Shown one piece after another: positions 23,200 to 32,542 of a stretch of DNA of 58,840 nt. The notes below the pieces were generated by a model that had not been told where the DNA came from, did not search any database, and saw only the letters and a list, made by a program, of their open reading frames with translations. Location of the stretch: positions 1-58,840 of the IMG/VR virus record IMGVR_UViG_3300050119_000051, one strand, 5' to 3'. Within the stretch, counting starts at the first letter, position 1. Each line of letters opens with the position of its first letter. This DNA is from a virus. The position numbers and the translations under genes are program-made.

Positions 23200-26054
23200 T
23201 GAAAAATATACTGATTTGGCTGGCGCTGCTGGCTCCAGGACTGGTGCTGGCGCAGCCCGCCAACACCTATGTTCCTGGCCCCTCTCCCTACGCGCCTTCT
23301 GGCACGCCGTCGAACGGCCAGTGCCTAGTCTGGAGCTCGACCGCAGGGCCGAACTCGTCAGGAGCCTGGATCAATGCCGCGTGCGGGGGCGGTAGCGGCA
23401 TCACGGCGCTGACTGGTGTGGTGACTGGAACTGGGCCTGGTAGCACGCCTACGTCGTTTGGGTCTGGCGCGACTGCGGCGCTCCCGGCCGGCGCTCTGCC
23501 TTCCGGCGTGACGACCACAGCCGGCGGCGTGCCGACAGGCAATGCCGACACGGCTACGCTTACTAACAAAACTCAAAGCTACGCGAACAACACGTTCATA
23601 GGCTTCGGCCAGATGATTCCCTGCACGGGGACATTCGCGACCGATACGGCGCTCCTGGCTGCTGCTACCGCGATCGGCGGCAACATCACGCTTACTGGCA
23701 ACTGCGTGGTCAACGCGACCACGGTTATCAATTCCAGCACCCTCCTTAACGGTAACGGTTTCAAGATCACAGCGGCTGCTGCTGCAAACTGGTCAGGCAG
23801 TGTTATCAGAGCTGCATTCAATGCAGCGGACGGCGCCACTAACGTCACGATTGAAAATACAACGTGGGACTGGACCGGCGCTCCGGCCAGCACTCACATC
23901 CTGAATTTCGACGACCCTCCGGCGACGTTCTCCAAGATATCAATCTTAAACAATACTGCGCTGGTGGCTCCTGGGGACTTCGTTGCTCTGGTGAATGTGA
24001 CGGATGCCACGATCACCGGCAACAAGGTCGGCGACGCCACTCATGGATGCGCGGGTGCCTGTTTTGATCTCTGGGGCATTGATACCAACGTCGTGGAGAC
24101 CGGCAATTCCGCCTCAGTGGCCTCTGAGGGCATCGGCTATATCTATACCGGCTTCTTCGATTCCTCCCATCCGAGCAATGCGACCAATATCAATATCTCG
24201 CATAACTTCGCCTATCTGATCGACTCCTCAGGCGGGGTGCCGATCGGCATTTATATTCAAGGCTACGAGACGTCGTGCAGCTTCGGTACGACCAACGATG
24301 CCTACAACACGGTCGCGGACAATCAGATTGTGCTCACGGCCGGTGTCAACGGTCGCCCGATCTGGGTCAACTCCTGCGCCTATTACACCGATGTTCACGA
24401 CAACATCATCACCGGCGATAACGTTACTGCGCAGACTGCTCCGGCTATCGAAGTCAACGGATTATCCGGCGCCTCGATAGGCATTCAGATCCACGACAAC
24501 ATAGGCTATGGCTTCCTTGCCCCAACGACGGGATCGGATGCCGGGGATTTCGTCAATAAGGGCTCCAACGGCTCTATCATCAATAACACGTGCTTTAGCT
24601 GCGGCGCGCTGCTGGTCGGAACTACAGGGGTGCAGTCGAGCACCCGTATCTACGGCAATGACAATGGCACCGGTATTGACACCTTTGTTACCCCGGCTAC
24701 CTTCAGCGCCGCCGCGATACTCAACGGCCCGACTTCTGGTACTGGACTCGACGCCTACGCGCTAGCCTATCTGGCAGGCGGCCATCCGGTAGCGGCTTCT
24801 ACTCTGTCATCGACCAGCGCCCCTACCGTGAATGGGGTCGCTGCCCCGGTTAATCTGTTTAGCTGGGGCATTCCTGTCGGCATTCCGCCGTCCGGCTTCT
24901 TCGCGAACAACGGCGTCTATATCGTAGGCCAAGCCCCCGCTTCTAGCGCCACCGTGACATTTGGCGCGACCAGCGGCAGCACGTCGATGACATTCAGCGC
25001 TGGCACGCCGTTCGCCAACGGTGCAGCCGACATCGGGCGCGTCTTGACGGTTCTCGATACCGTCTCGGTCACGGCAACGAGCGCATCGCCTGCCGTGTTC
25101 ACCGGTGACACGCTGCCCAACGGTACGATCATCACTAACATCGGTGGCACGCCGCCCACCGGGTTCTCTGCAGGGACGTTCTACTACGTCGTCAACACGT
25201 CTGGAAACACGTTCCAACTATCCGCGACGCCAGGTGGCACGGCCATCAATTCGTCGAGCACCGGAACATCGGTCACGGTAGCCTCTTACAAGTTCGGTAC
25301 TTGCACGGCAGCGGTCAGTACAACCGTCTGCACGGCGACGATCAGCGGCGGCACGCTATCAACTGCAGGCGCCTGGGCCAACAATGTCATTTGGCTCTCC
25401 GGCAGTCCGACCACGAACATCAGCGCATTCTCTGTGCCGCTGCCTGCAGCGGTCTTGGCTCATGTTTATTTTAATCTTCCGGTCAATGTCATTTCGGCGG
25501 CCACCGCAGCGGGCATCTATAACGCCACCTGCGCGACCTCGACGTTCTGCATTGTCACCAATAACGCGCTAGCCAGCGGCTTGCCTACGATACCGGGAAG
25601 CCCAACGATCTTTGCAACCACGGGAACGGGCGCATTTTCTCAAAGCACTTCAGCGCTTAACATTCTCACCCTGTCTATCCCCGCTAATAGCTTGGGAGCG
25701 AATGGGTCTCTTGTTTCCGATATCTTTGCAAATCGTGATAGCAATGCAAACACCGTTGCATTACAGACTTTCTACGGAGGGGTGCAAACCGCTCAATTCT
25801 CGGTGGTAAGCGTAGTGTGGTATGGGACGCACCGGACTATAAGGAATTTGGGAGCGACAAATTCTCAAGTGCTGTACTGCGCGACGTGCGTGGGTGCGAT
25901 GACTGACGCTACTACGAATAACAATACGAGTAGTACTCTCACGGTTGACAGCACGCAAGCTCAGAACTTCGTCGTAAAGGGCGCATCGACTACGGCAGCA
26001 ACCGACTGGATTTTCACCCTTGGCGGCACGATTCAAGCGAACTACGCGCCATGA
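23196..26054 (+). CDS. Signal-peptide-bearing beta-helix fibre/spike-like protein
   Basis: 952 residues. The N-terminus is a textbook Sec signal peptide (KNILIWLALLAPGLVLA, cut before Gln). A tail-fibre-like region follows (GITALTGVVTGTGPGS; TATLTNKTQSYANNTF). From about 130 to 500 are parallel-beta-helix repeats of the pectate-lyase type (NVTIENTTWDW; NINISHNFAYLI; YTDVHDNIITGDN). The C-terminal half is all-beta, Ser/Thr-rich. It may be a receptor-binding spike or a secreted glycan-binding/degrading protein. An export signal on a gene inside the virion block is unusual. Confidence 0.75.
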   Translation: MMKNILIWLALLAPGLVLAQPANTYVPGPSPYAPSGTPSNGQCLVWSSTAGPNSSGAWINAACGGGSGITALTGVVTGTGPGSTPTSFGSGATAALPAGALPSGVTTTAGGVPTGNADTATLTNKTQSYANNTFIGFGQMIPCTGTFATDTALLAAATAIGGNITLTGNCVVNATTVINSSTLLNGNGFKITAAAAANWSGSVIRAAFNAADGATNVTIENTTWDWTGAPASTHILNFDDPPATFSKISILNNTALVAPGDFVALVNVTDATITGNKVGDATHGCAGACFDLWGIDTNVVETGNSASVASEGIGYIYTGFFDSSHPSNATNINISHNFAYLIDSSGGVPIGIYIQGYETSCSFGTTNDAYNTVADNQIVLTAGVNGRPIWVNSCAYYTDVHDNIITGDNVTAQTAPAIEVNGLSGASIGIQIHDNIGYGFLAPTTGSDAGDFVNKGSNGSIINNTCFSCGALLVGTTGVQSSTRIYGNDNGTGIDTFVTPATFSAAAILNGPTSGTGLDAYALAYLAGGHPVAASTLSSTSAPTVNGVAAPVNLFSWGIPVGIPPSGFFANNGVYIVGQAPASSATVTFGATSGSTSMTFSAGTPFANGAADIGRVLTVLDTVSVTATSASPAVFTGDTLPNGTIITNIGGTPPTGFSAGTFYYVVNTSGNTFQLSATPGGTAINSSSTGTSVTVASYKFGTCTAAVSTTVCTATISGGTLSTAGAWANNVIWLSGSPTTNISAFSVPLPAAVLAHVYFNLPVNVISAATAAGIYNATCATSTFCIVTNNALASGLPTIPGSPTIFATTGTGAFSQSTSALNILTLSIPANSLGANGSLVSDIFANRDSNANTVALQTFYGGVQTAQFSVVSVVWYGTHRTIRNLGATNSQVLYCATCVGAMTDATTNNNTSSTLTVDSTQAQNFVVKGASTTAATDWIFTLGGTIQANYAP

Positions 26055-26103
26055 TATGCACTGGATGAGGAAGCGAAGCATGCAATTACGAGAGGTCTTG
26101 TTT

Positions 26104-27153
26104 ATGAAACGAGTATTGCTGCTCACGCTCCTATTGCCGCTGACCTGCTTGGCGCAGAGTCCTGGCGTCGGGTTGACGTCGATAACCGCCGCTAGCAATG
26201 TCGTCGGGAACGAACTGATATTCGCTTGGCAACAAGGGAGTGGTGGCAGTGGGGTTAATGCCTGTATCAGCGGGTGGTGCCCGATCACATTCACGCCCGC
26301 TCTGCTGAACACCTATTTCTCTGGTGGTGGTGGTACTCCGGCGAATCCCACCGCAAAGGTCGGAACGTCCGCCGTCAACGGCTCTGCTACCACGTACATG
26401 CGTTCGGATGCCGCGCCGCCTATTGACCTGACGTTCTCGCCGACGTGGACCGGCACGCATACATTTAACGGCACGATCGCAGGAACTGCGCTCTCGGCCT
26501 ACCTAGCTGCTCCTCCTGCGATAGGCGGCACAACGCCAGCGGCTGGCGCCTTCTCAAGTCTGAAGGATACCGGCATTAGCGGTTCGACGCAGTGTTTGCA
26601 TGCGAGTACCGCAGGTATCATATCTGGAACTGGCTCGGATTGCGGCAGCGGCGGTTCTAGCGCATTCAGCACGCTCACCAGTGGCACGAATACGTCGGCT
26701 GCAATGATAGTCGGAAGCGGCGCATCTTTGGCGGCTACCGGATCCGGAAGCATCGCCGCCACGAGTCTCAGCGGCATGACCGCCCCAAGTACGAGTGGGG
26801 TATTAGGTTATCTGGGGCTGCCGGAACCACGCGGAGTGCTTACCGGAGCGGTGACTATCGCGTTGACCGATAACAGCAACGTGCTGCATTTCAATTGCAC
26901 GTCGGCCTGCACGCAAAACATCCCTGCAAATTCAGGAGCTGGCAGCGTCGCGTTCCCGGTCGGTGCGGTGCTAATATTCGACAATGACTGCACCGCGACC
27001 ACAGCTCTCACTGTGACCCTCAGCAGCGATACGATGTACTTAAGTCCACTGCCATCGGTCACCGGTACGCGAAGCGTATCGATCTGCGGGGAGATGTTCG
27101 CGCGCAAAGAAACCTCTACGACTTGGAAAGTGACTGGTACTGGAGTCACATGA
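26104..27153 (+). CDS. Signal-peptide-bearing tail-fibre-like protein
   Basis: 349 residues. Starts MKRVLLLTLLLPLTCLA with a likely cut before Gln; GAGAGG lies upstream of ATG 26104. The body has phage fibre phrases: TYMRSDAAPPIDLTFSP, TWTGTHTFNG, IGGTTPAAGAFSSL, GSTQCLHASTAGIISGTG. The C-terminal domain (about 250-349) is a compact beta domain ending in TTWKVTGTG. The combination of fibre repeats and a Sec signal is odd. ATG 26056 is a possible upstream start but would bury the signal. Stop overlaps the next start. Confidence 0.75.
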   Translation: MKRVLLLTLLLPLTCLAQSPGVGLTSITAASNVVGNELIFAWQQGSGGSGVNACISGWCPITFTPALLNTYFSGGGGTPANPTAKVGTSAVNGSATTYMRSDAAPPIDLTFSPTWTGTHTFNGTIAGTALSAYLAAPPAIGGTTPAAGAFSSLKDTGISGSTQCLHASTAGIISGTGSDCGSGGSSAFSTLTSGTNTSAAMIVGSGASLAATGSGSIAATSLSGMTAPSTSGVLGYLGLPEPRGVLTGAVTIALTDNSNVLHFNCTSACTQNIPANSGAGSVAFPVGAVLIFDNDCTATTALTVTLSSDTMYLSPLPSVTGTRSVSICGEMFARKETSTTWKVTGTGVT

Positions 27154-29024
27154 TGCGAGGTGTGCTCGCAGCGCTATTGCTGGCAGTCATGGCACTGCCT
27201 GCTCACGCGCAGGCGCTGGCCTCGGCTAGATCGAGTTTTCTGTGGATCACGCCGATGCTCAATGATGCATTCGGGCGCACCAATGGATCTCTGATCTCGC
27301 CCTGGGCCGTGGTCACAGGATTGCCAGCAAACCTGGCCATTTCCAGCACTACGGTGATCACCAGCCATTTGACGGCCGACACGGCGTATTACAACTCTGG
27401 AGCGACGTGGCCTGGCGATCATTATTCCTGCGCCACGGTAGTCAATGCGAGTTCTGATGCCCCCAATCACGGCTACGGAGTCTCGGTGCGCGTCAGCTCG
27501 AGCGCGGAGAGTTTCGATCGAGCCGTGTTCGGCGCGGCCGGTTGGCAGACTCAGGAAGTCGTGGCGGGCGCAGCCACGGATCTTAATAGCTCTACCACCG
27601 TGCAATGGGTAGCAGGGGATCAGGGCTGCTTGTTTGCAGTCGGTTCGACGCTGACTCTATACAAGATTTCAGGCGGCTTATGGACGCAAGTGGATGTTGA
27701 GTCCAGTACGCTCACCGGAGGCTCGCCGGGACTTGCCTATTCCAGTACGAACGTTGCTGGAGGGGCGATCAACAACTGGTATGCCGGCGTGGTCAATACC
27801 AGAGGCCCGCTCGGGGGCGCAGGCGGTACAGCTATAAAGTGGCACCCTGGCCATTACACGCAGTCTGACTTCTACATGACCACGTCGCCGTCATCGGACG
27901 GCACGTTTGATGATATCGACCGTATGGCCGCGGTAGTGGATGGGAGTGGCAATCCTCGATTCAAAGGTTATATGATCCAATTCCATTGGTCTGATATCGA
28001 ACCCACAACGCAGGGTTCGTACAGTGCAGCGATGGTCACGGCGATTAACGCCGTGCGTACCCGATTGCAGACCAACTACACCTATAACGGCGTCGTTAAT
28101 CCGTTTCGCTTGATGATTAGGCTCAGGGTCGAGGCAGGCAACCATTTGCCGGCTTACATTACCAGCGGTATCAGCGGGCTTGGTTCGGATGCCGTTGCGT
28201 GTACGGGCTCTGGGCCAGGCAGTATGGCCCCAGCTTTCTGGCGCGCCCCAGTCATGAGCGCATATATCAACATGCTCAATTACCTCGGCTCGCTGTACGA
28301 CTCTGACCTACACGTAGAGGCCATCGCAGCGCTGGAAGAAGCCTCCATCGCTTACACGTCGCCCCCTGGGGACTACTCGGGAGCGGCCTTCTACGCTCAA
28401 TTTCAGAACATGGTGAATGGTCTATCGAGTTGGCCCACTACGCTCAAGACCCCCAATCTGAACTTCGGTCCCACGGGCACTAATCAGGCTTGGGTCAACA
28501 CGGCCACTGAATTCCTCGCTCCTAAGCTTGGTTGGGGCATTGGTGGACCGGATGTGCTGACTGCGACCGGCGGTTACGGGGAGACGTGGGGAGAACTGGC
28601 ATTCTATGGAGGCAGCGGTTCGGATAGCATCAACAGGCAGGGACATACCAGTGAAATCATCGGCATCGAAGACGACGTGTACCTTTGGACCGCACAAACT
28701 TCAGCCGGCGATGAATCCTATGGCTATAGCACCCTGCACCCCACGCACATGGTATGGATGATCTTTCCAGAGTCTGAATACAGCGGGGTTGCTGGTAATT
28801 CCTCACAGTGGTGGGAGACCGGAACGGTGCCGGCATTGCAAGCGGTGAATTTTCGTCTAGCGGCTAGTGCGCTGCCTTGCCCGAGCGCCTATAACAGCGT
28901 CGGCTGCAACACGATGGGCTTTGGTTGGTCGTGGATAGTGATGTTGCCGATGCTGGCGCGGCGACGCCGAGGCTTATATGAAGCCGCCAACGATGACGAT
29001 TTCGAGCAGCGCGTCAGAGCGTAG
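27150..29024 (+). CDS. Secreted two-domain protein, probable glycoside hydrolase
   Basis: 624 residues. Signal peptide RGVLAALLLAVMALPAHA cut before Gln. Residues about 30-230 form a lectin/jelly-roll-like domain (LNDAFGRTNGSLISPWAVV). Residues about 235-590 look like a TIM-barrel glycosidase: KGYMIQFHWSDIEPTTQGSY, VNPFRLMIRLRVEAGNH, VEAIAALEEASIAY (candidate acid/base Glu) and IIGIEDDVYLWTAQTS (candidate second acid). The C-terminus has a short hydrophobic patch and RRRR (MLPMLARRRRGLY). It would degrade host capsule or matrix polysaccharide. GH family not assignable by eye. Confidence 0.65.
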   Translation: MMRGVLAALLLAVMALPAHAQALASARSSFLWITPMLNDAFGRTNGSLISPWAVVTGLPANLAISSTTVITSHLTADTAYYNSGATWPGDHYSCATVVNASSDAPNHGYGVSVRVSSSAESFDRAVFGAAGWQTQEVVAGAATDLNSSTTVQWVAGDQGCLFAVGSTLTLYKISGGLWTQVDVESSTLTGGSPGLAYSSTNVAGGAINNWYAGVVNTRGPLGGAGGTAIKWHPGHYTQSDFYMTTSPSSDGTFDDIDRMAAVVDGSGNPRFKGYMIQFHWSDIEPTTQGSYSAAMVTAINAVRTRLQTNYTYNGVVNPFRLMIRLRVEAGNHLPAYITSGISGLGSDAVACTGSGPGSMAPAFWRAPVMSAYINMLNYLGSLYDSDLHVEAIAALEEASIAYTSPPGDYSGAAFYAQFQNMVNGLSSWPTTLKTPNLNFGPTGTNQAWVNTATEFLAPKLGWGIGGPDVLTATGGYGETWGELAFYGGSGSDSINRQGHTSEIIGIEDDVYLWTAQTSAGDESYGYSTLHPTHMVWMIFPESEYSGVAGNSSQWWETGTVPALQAVNFRLAASALPCPSAYNSVGCNTMGFGWSWIVMLPMLARRRRGLYEAANDDDFEQRVRA

Positions 29025-29030
29025 CCAGTC

Positions 29031-29807
29031 ATGACCGGCACAGTCATCGTCGGAGGCGGCAGTAATAATACCGTCGAGGTAGCGGCGACCGGTACGCAGG
29101 GACCGGGCGGACAAAATCCGCTGAATACTTCTGGCACGTACAACTTTGCGCCGAGCATGGGCGAGGCGGTTTTGTTCGCATACGGCTCATGCGGCGTTCG
29201 CAGGACGGCTTTAACTCAACAGCATTTCGAAGATGCACGTTTTGCGACCAATATGCTGATGGGGCGCTGGAGCGCGGACGGCGTCAATCTATGGGCGGTG
29301 GACTTACAAAAGATTCCGCTGGTACAGGGCCAGTCAACGTACCAAGTTCCGTACAACACAATCGTGATGCTGGACACTTACTACACAATTATTAACGGTG
29401 GAGAAGAAATAGATCGGATTATGACTCCGGTAAGTCGTACGGAGTACGCCAACTACCCGCGTAAGCAGCAACAGGGAAGCCCTAGTATATTCTGGATGGA
29501 CAGATTGTTATCGCCAACGGTCACTATCTGGCCAGTGCCAAATGGTCAGCAGGCGTGCTTGAAGTATTACAGGCTGCGCCAGATTCAAGATTCAAACCTA
29601 CAGAATGGGCAGAATGTAGAAATACCGCCGTACTTTCTTGAGAGCTATGTATACGGTCTTGCAACACGGCTTGCAGGCATTTGGGCACCAGAGCGAGCCG
29701 TTGGATTGAAGGCCATGGCCGACGAAGCATGGGGAATTGCGACGCGACAAAACACAGAGACGGCTAACCTGTATATTTCACCGATGATCAGCGGGTATTT
29801 TCGGTAA
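29031..29807 (+). CDS. P22 gp4-like head-completion/DNA stabilisation protein
   Basis: 258 residues. The compact domain from about 120 matches phage tail-accessory/gp4-like proteins: MTPVSRTEYANYPRKQQQG, SPSIFWMDRLLSPTVTIWP, then a helical end with PPYFLESYVYGLATRLA. These proteins plug the portal after packaging and provide the first ring of a short tail. Placement before the other connector genes fits. Confidence 0.72.
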   Translation: MTGTVIVGGGSNNTVEVAATGTQGPGGQNPLNTSGTYNFAPSMGEAVLFAYGSCGVRRTALTQQHFEDARFATNMLMGRWSADGVNLWAVDLQKIPLVQGQSTYQVPYNTIVMLDTYYTIINGGEEIDRIMTPVSRTEYANYPRKQQQGSPSIFWMDRLLSPTVTIWPVPNGQQACLKYYRLRQIQDSNLQNGQNVEIPPYFLESYVYGLATRLAGIWAPERAVGLKAMADEAWGIATRQNTETANLYISPMISGYFR

Positions 29808-30538
29808 TGGCCTATGCCAGCAGAAGCGGAAGGGCGCGGACTTCTACAAAGAAGCCAAGTGCCTTCTATGTCTGCGATCGTTGCGGAATTTGGGGAAATC
29901 GCGTGGACGGCCAGTGGCAAATGGAATGGCGCGGCACCAGCCTTCAAAATCTGTGGATCCTAGTTTGTCGCCGATGTTTAGACGTGCCTCAGGAGCAACT
30001 TCGCGCGATACAACTCCCAGCTGATCCTGTTCCAATTTGGCAGCCTCGCATCGAAAACTTCGCCGATGCCGAAACTGACTACCGCTCAACACTTCCGGGA
30101 ACCGTTGATCCGATCACCGGCATTCCAATCCCGTCAACGACACTGCGCGTCACGGAGGATTGCCAGAATCGCATCACGCAGCCGATCGGCATACCTGACG
30201 GACTTGAACAAAACGCCGTCATGCCGTACAACGGCGGCGTGCAAAAGGCGTTCGGTGTGCCTCTCTCACTGTTGTCAGTCATCGCCAACGGCACTGCAAC
30301 AATCGCCGTGACGTGCTCCAAGCCGCATGGCCTGCAGACCGATGGACAGATATCGGCTGAGGGACTGACGGCCGCCAACGGCTTCTACAGCGTGATCGTG
30401 GTCAGCGCGACGGCGTTTACATATATGATGGCGTCGAATGTAGCCGCGGCTTCGCTGTTGACGCCGACGACCAGGATTGTGACCGCGCTAGTCGGGTTGC
30501 CGTACGGTTCACCGGCCATTCCCACTGGAGTGATTTGA
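29807..30538 (+). CDS. Connector-module protein with N-terminal zinc ribbon
   Basis: 243 residues, start overlapping the previous stop. Two Cys pairs in the N-terminal part (FYVCDRCGIWG and VCRRCLD, about residues 21-66) look like a zinc ribbon. The C-terminal half is beta-rich with KPHGLQTDGQISAEGL, a pattern also common in phage tail proteins. Function unknown, likely structural. Confidence 0.6.
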   Translation: MAYASRSGRARTSTKKPSAFYVCDRCGIWGNRVDGQWQMEWRGTSLQNLWILVCRRCLDVPQEQLRAIQLPADPVPIWQPRIENFADAETDYRSTLPGTVDPITGIPIPSTTLRVTEDCQNRITQPIGIPDGLEQNAVMPYNGGVQKAFGVPLSLLSVIANGTATIAVTCSKPHGLQTDGQISAEGLTAANGFYSVIVVSATAFTYMMASNVAAASLLTPTTRIVTALVGLPYGSPAIPTGVI

Positions 30539-31038
30539 TGGCCACGACGACCATATTGCAACTCCCTCAGATTGTTGGCGGCGCAACGGGCCTCGAGCAA
30601 TTAGAAGTCGCGCAGCCGACGACTCTGCCTAATGGGCAGCCAGGATGGGTGTCTATACGACTATCGTCCGCGCAGATCGCGGCTCTTGCGTCACAGATCG
30701 CGGCTACGGGGCCGACGGGCGTTATATACGATTCTCCAGCCGCCGGAGCGCATAACGACTACACCGTAAATAACCAAATGGGTCCGACCGTCGGCTTCAT
30801 TGAACTTACGCCCACTGCGAACTGCAACATCACTGGGTTGAAAGCTGGACTCGACGGGCAACTTGTCGTAATCACAAATCTTGCCGCCGGCTTCAGCGCC
30901 ACTCTGAACGCGCTCAACGCGGGCTCGCAGGCTGCGAATCAGCTCAGAATGGTTCAGGACTTCGCCTTGATACAGAACGATTCGAAGTCGTTCAAGTATT
31001 CGATCACCATTGGAAAATGGATAGCGATAGAGTTCTGA
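30538..31038 (+). CDS. Fibre/cement-like beta protein
   Basis: 166 residues from ATG 30538 (TTG 30535 is possible). Residues 1-55 look like a fibre-type N-terminus (TTTILQLPQIVGGATGLEQ); the C-terminal domain reads GFIELTPTANCNITGLKAGL and ends in KYSITIGKWIAIEF. Such domains are typical of phage fibre or head-fibre proteins. Two nt before the next gene. Confidence 0.5.
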   Translation: MATTTILQLPQIVGGATGLEQLEVAQPTTLPNGQPGWVSIRLSSAQIAALASQIAATGPTGVIYDSPAAGAHNDYTVNNQMGPTVGFIELTPTANCNITGLKAGLDGQLVVITNLAAGFSATLNALNAGSQAANQLRMVQDFALIQNDSKSFKYSITIGKWIAIEF

Positions 31039-31039
31039 T

Positions 31040-31828
31040 GTGACCGCGCCAGCTACCAACCCGCTGTCCTACAACGCCTACGTCCAACAGCTTGGCGTGA
31101 TGGCGGTTGCGCTGACTCAGGAGACTGCCGGCGTTTACAGCTTCGTCGATGAGCCGCTGCAGACGGCGTTACTGCAGGCGCTAGGATACGCCGAGTTGAG
31201 GATTCAGCGCGACATAGATTTCCTGAATGCCCGCGCGTCGAATACTTATGCGCTTACGGCCGGCAGTAACCTGTTGTCGATTCCGATCAACGATTTTCTC
31301 ATCGTCGAAACACTTGAGATCACGCAGAACAATGGCACTCAAGTCGTCAACAGCATGCCGCTTACGCCCGTGTCTCGCGAACTTATCCAGAACTGTTATT
31401 CAGGACTGGCGCAGGCATCGCAGCCCCGATTTTTTGCCATGGCGGGAGACAATTTTGGTGACGGCGCGAATTTGAACATCAACGTGCTGCTTGGGCCAAC
31501 GCCTAACTTCGCGTATCAGGTACGCGTCAATGGCGTGATTCGCTTGCCGTCGCTGGCGAAGTTTGCTGTATCAGGAGTTGCTGACACCTCGTACACGTAT
31601 ATCTCGGAATTCCTGCCGGACATGCTGATGATGGCTAGCCTGATTTATATCTCGGCGTTCCAGCGTAACTTCGGTGTAGCGAGTTCAGATCCTGACTCTG
31701 GGATGACATTCGAAAAACAATATCAAGCGCTGAGGTTGGGGGCCATTTCGGAAGAGAATAGAAAGAAGTTTCAGGGAAGCGCTTGGTCTTCTTATTCCAC
31801 GCCAGTTGCGGCAACCCCGACAAGATAG
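31040..31828 (+). CDS. Tail adaptor/connector protein
   Basis: 262 residues from GTG 31040. Helical N-terminal part (YNAYVQQLGVMAVALTQE; ALGYAELRIQRDIDFLNAR) and a beta middle with SIPINDFLIVETLEITQN, then YISEFLPDMLMMASLIYISA. This fold pattern resembles phage adaptor (gp4/gp11-type) proteins attached to the portal. Second such protein in the block. Confidence 0.6.
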   Translation: MTAPATNPLSYNAYVQQLGVMAVALTQETAGVYSFVDEPLQTALLQALGYAELRIQRDIDFLNARASNTYALTAGSNLLSIPINDFLIVETLEITQNNGTQVVNSMPLTPVSRELIQNCYSGLAQASQPRFFAMAGDNFGDGANLNINVLLGPTPNFAYQVRVNGVIRLPSLAKFAVSGVADTSYTYISEFLPDMLMMASLIYISAFQRNFGVASSDPDSGMTFEKQYQALRLGAISEENRKKFQGSAWSSYSTPVAATPTR

Positions 31829-31834
31829 GTATTT

Positions 31835-32539
31835 ATGCCTGTGTGTAGAACATGCGGTGTAGAGAAATCGGAGGATCTGTTCTCTATAAGAAAAAGAACA
31901 GCCAAAATAGTTACGCAATGCAAGGAATGCAAAAATGTCGCGATAAACGCGTGGAATAAGGCGCACCCAGAACGGCGCGCAGAGACTTCTCATAGGAACT
32001 ATGCAAAGACAGTAGGGAAAGACCCGGAAGACTGTCGCGGACGCATAGGAAGCAAAGAATGGGAGACGCGAAAGAAACCAAACAAAACGCCATACTATCA
32101 CCGCAACAAGGAGAAGGTTAAAGCGCAAGTAACGGCCAGGGCGCAAAACAAAGTGGCTGAGATAAGCGCATATCATAAGAAATGGCGCACATTGAACGCT
32201 GAGAAAAAAGCGGAGAACGATCGCCAGTGGCGCCTAGGGAATCCTGATCTAGTAGCCCTGTATTCCAATACCAGGCGCGCTCGTAAGCTTAAGTCTCAGC
32301 CTCAATGGTTGACTGAGGTTCAGTTGGCTGATATGCGAGAGTATTACGAGATTGCAGCTGCTCAACAAAAACTGACCGGCGGCAAATTTCACGTTGATCA
32401 TATATTCCCACTCCATGGAGCGAAATTCTGCGGGCTGCACGTACCGTGGAATCTACAAATACTGACAAAAACAGAAAACCTCCAGAAAGGTCGATCGGTG
32501 CCGCAGGAATATGCGCACATGCTCGACTATGTGCGGTGA
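31835..32539 (+). CDS. HNH endonuclease (homing-type)
   Basis: 234 residues, Lys/Arg-rich. N-terminal zinc finger CRTCG (4-8) and CKECK (about 29-33); a long basic helical linker; C-terminal HNH motif with FHVDHIFPLHGAKFCGLHVP and NLQILTKTENLQKG (about 185-222). Free-standing HNH genes often sit between virion genes and spread by homing. It is less GC-rich than its neighbours, supporting recent transfer. It lies between the adaptor and tail-hub genes. Confidence 0.85.
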   Translation: MPVCRTCGVEKSEDLFSIRKRTAKIVTQCKECKNVAINAWNKAHPERRAETSHRNYAKTVGKDPEDCRGRIGSKEWETRKKPNKTPYYHRNKEKVKAQVTARAQNKVAEISAYHKKWRTLNAEKKAENDRQWRLGNPDLVALYSNTRRARKLKSQPQWLTEVQLADMREYYEIAAAQQKLTGGKFHVDHIFPLHGAKFCGLHVPWNLQILTKTENLQKGRSVPQEYAHMLDYVR

Positions 32540-32542
32540 CGC

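Noticed and set aside
28950-28990. Possible PEP-CTERM/GlyGly-CTERM sorting tag on the secreted glycosidase
   Set aside because: The hydrophobic segment is short and about 15 residues follow the RRRR; not a standard tag.
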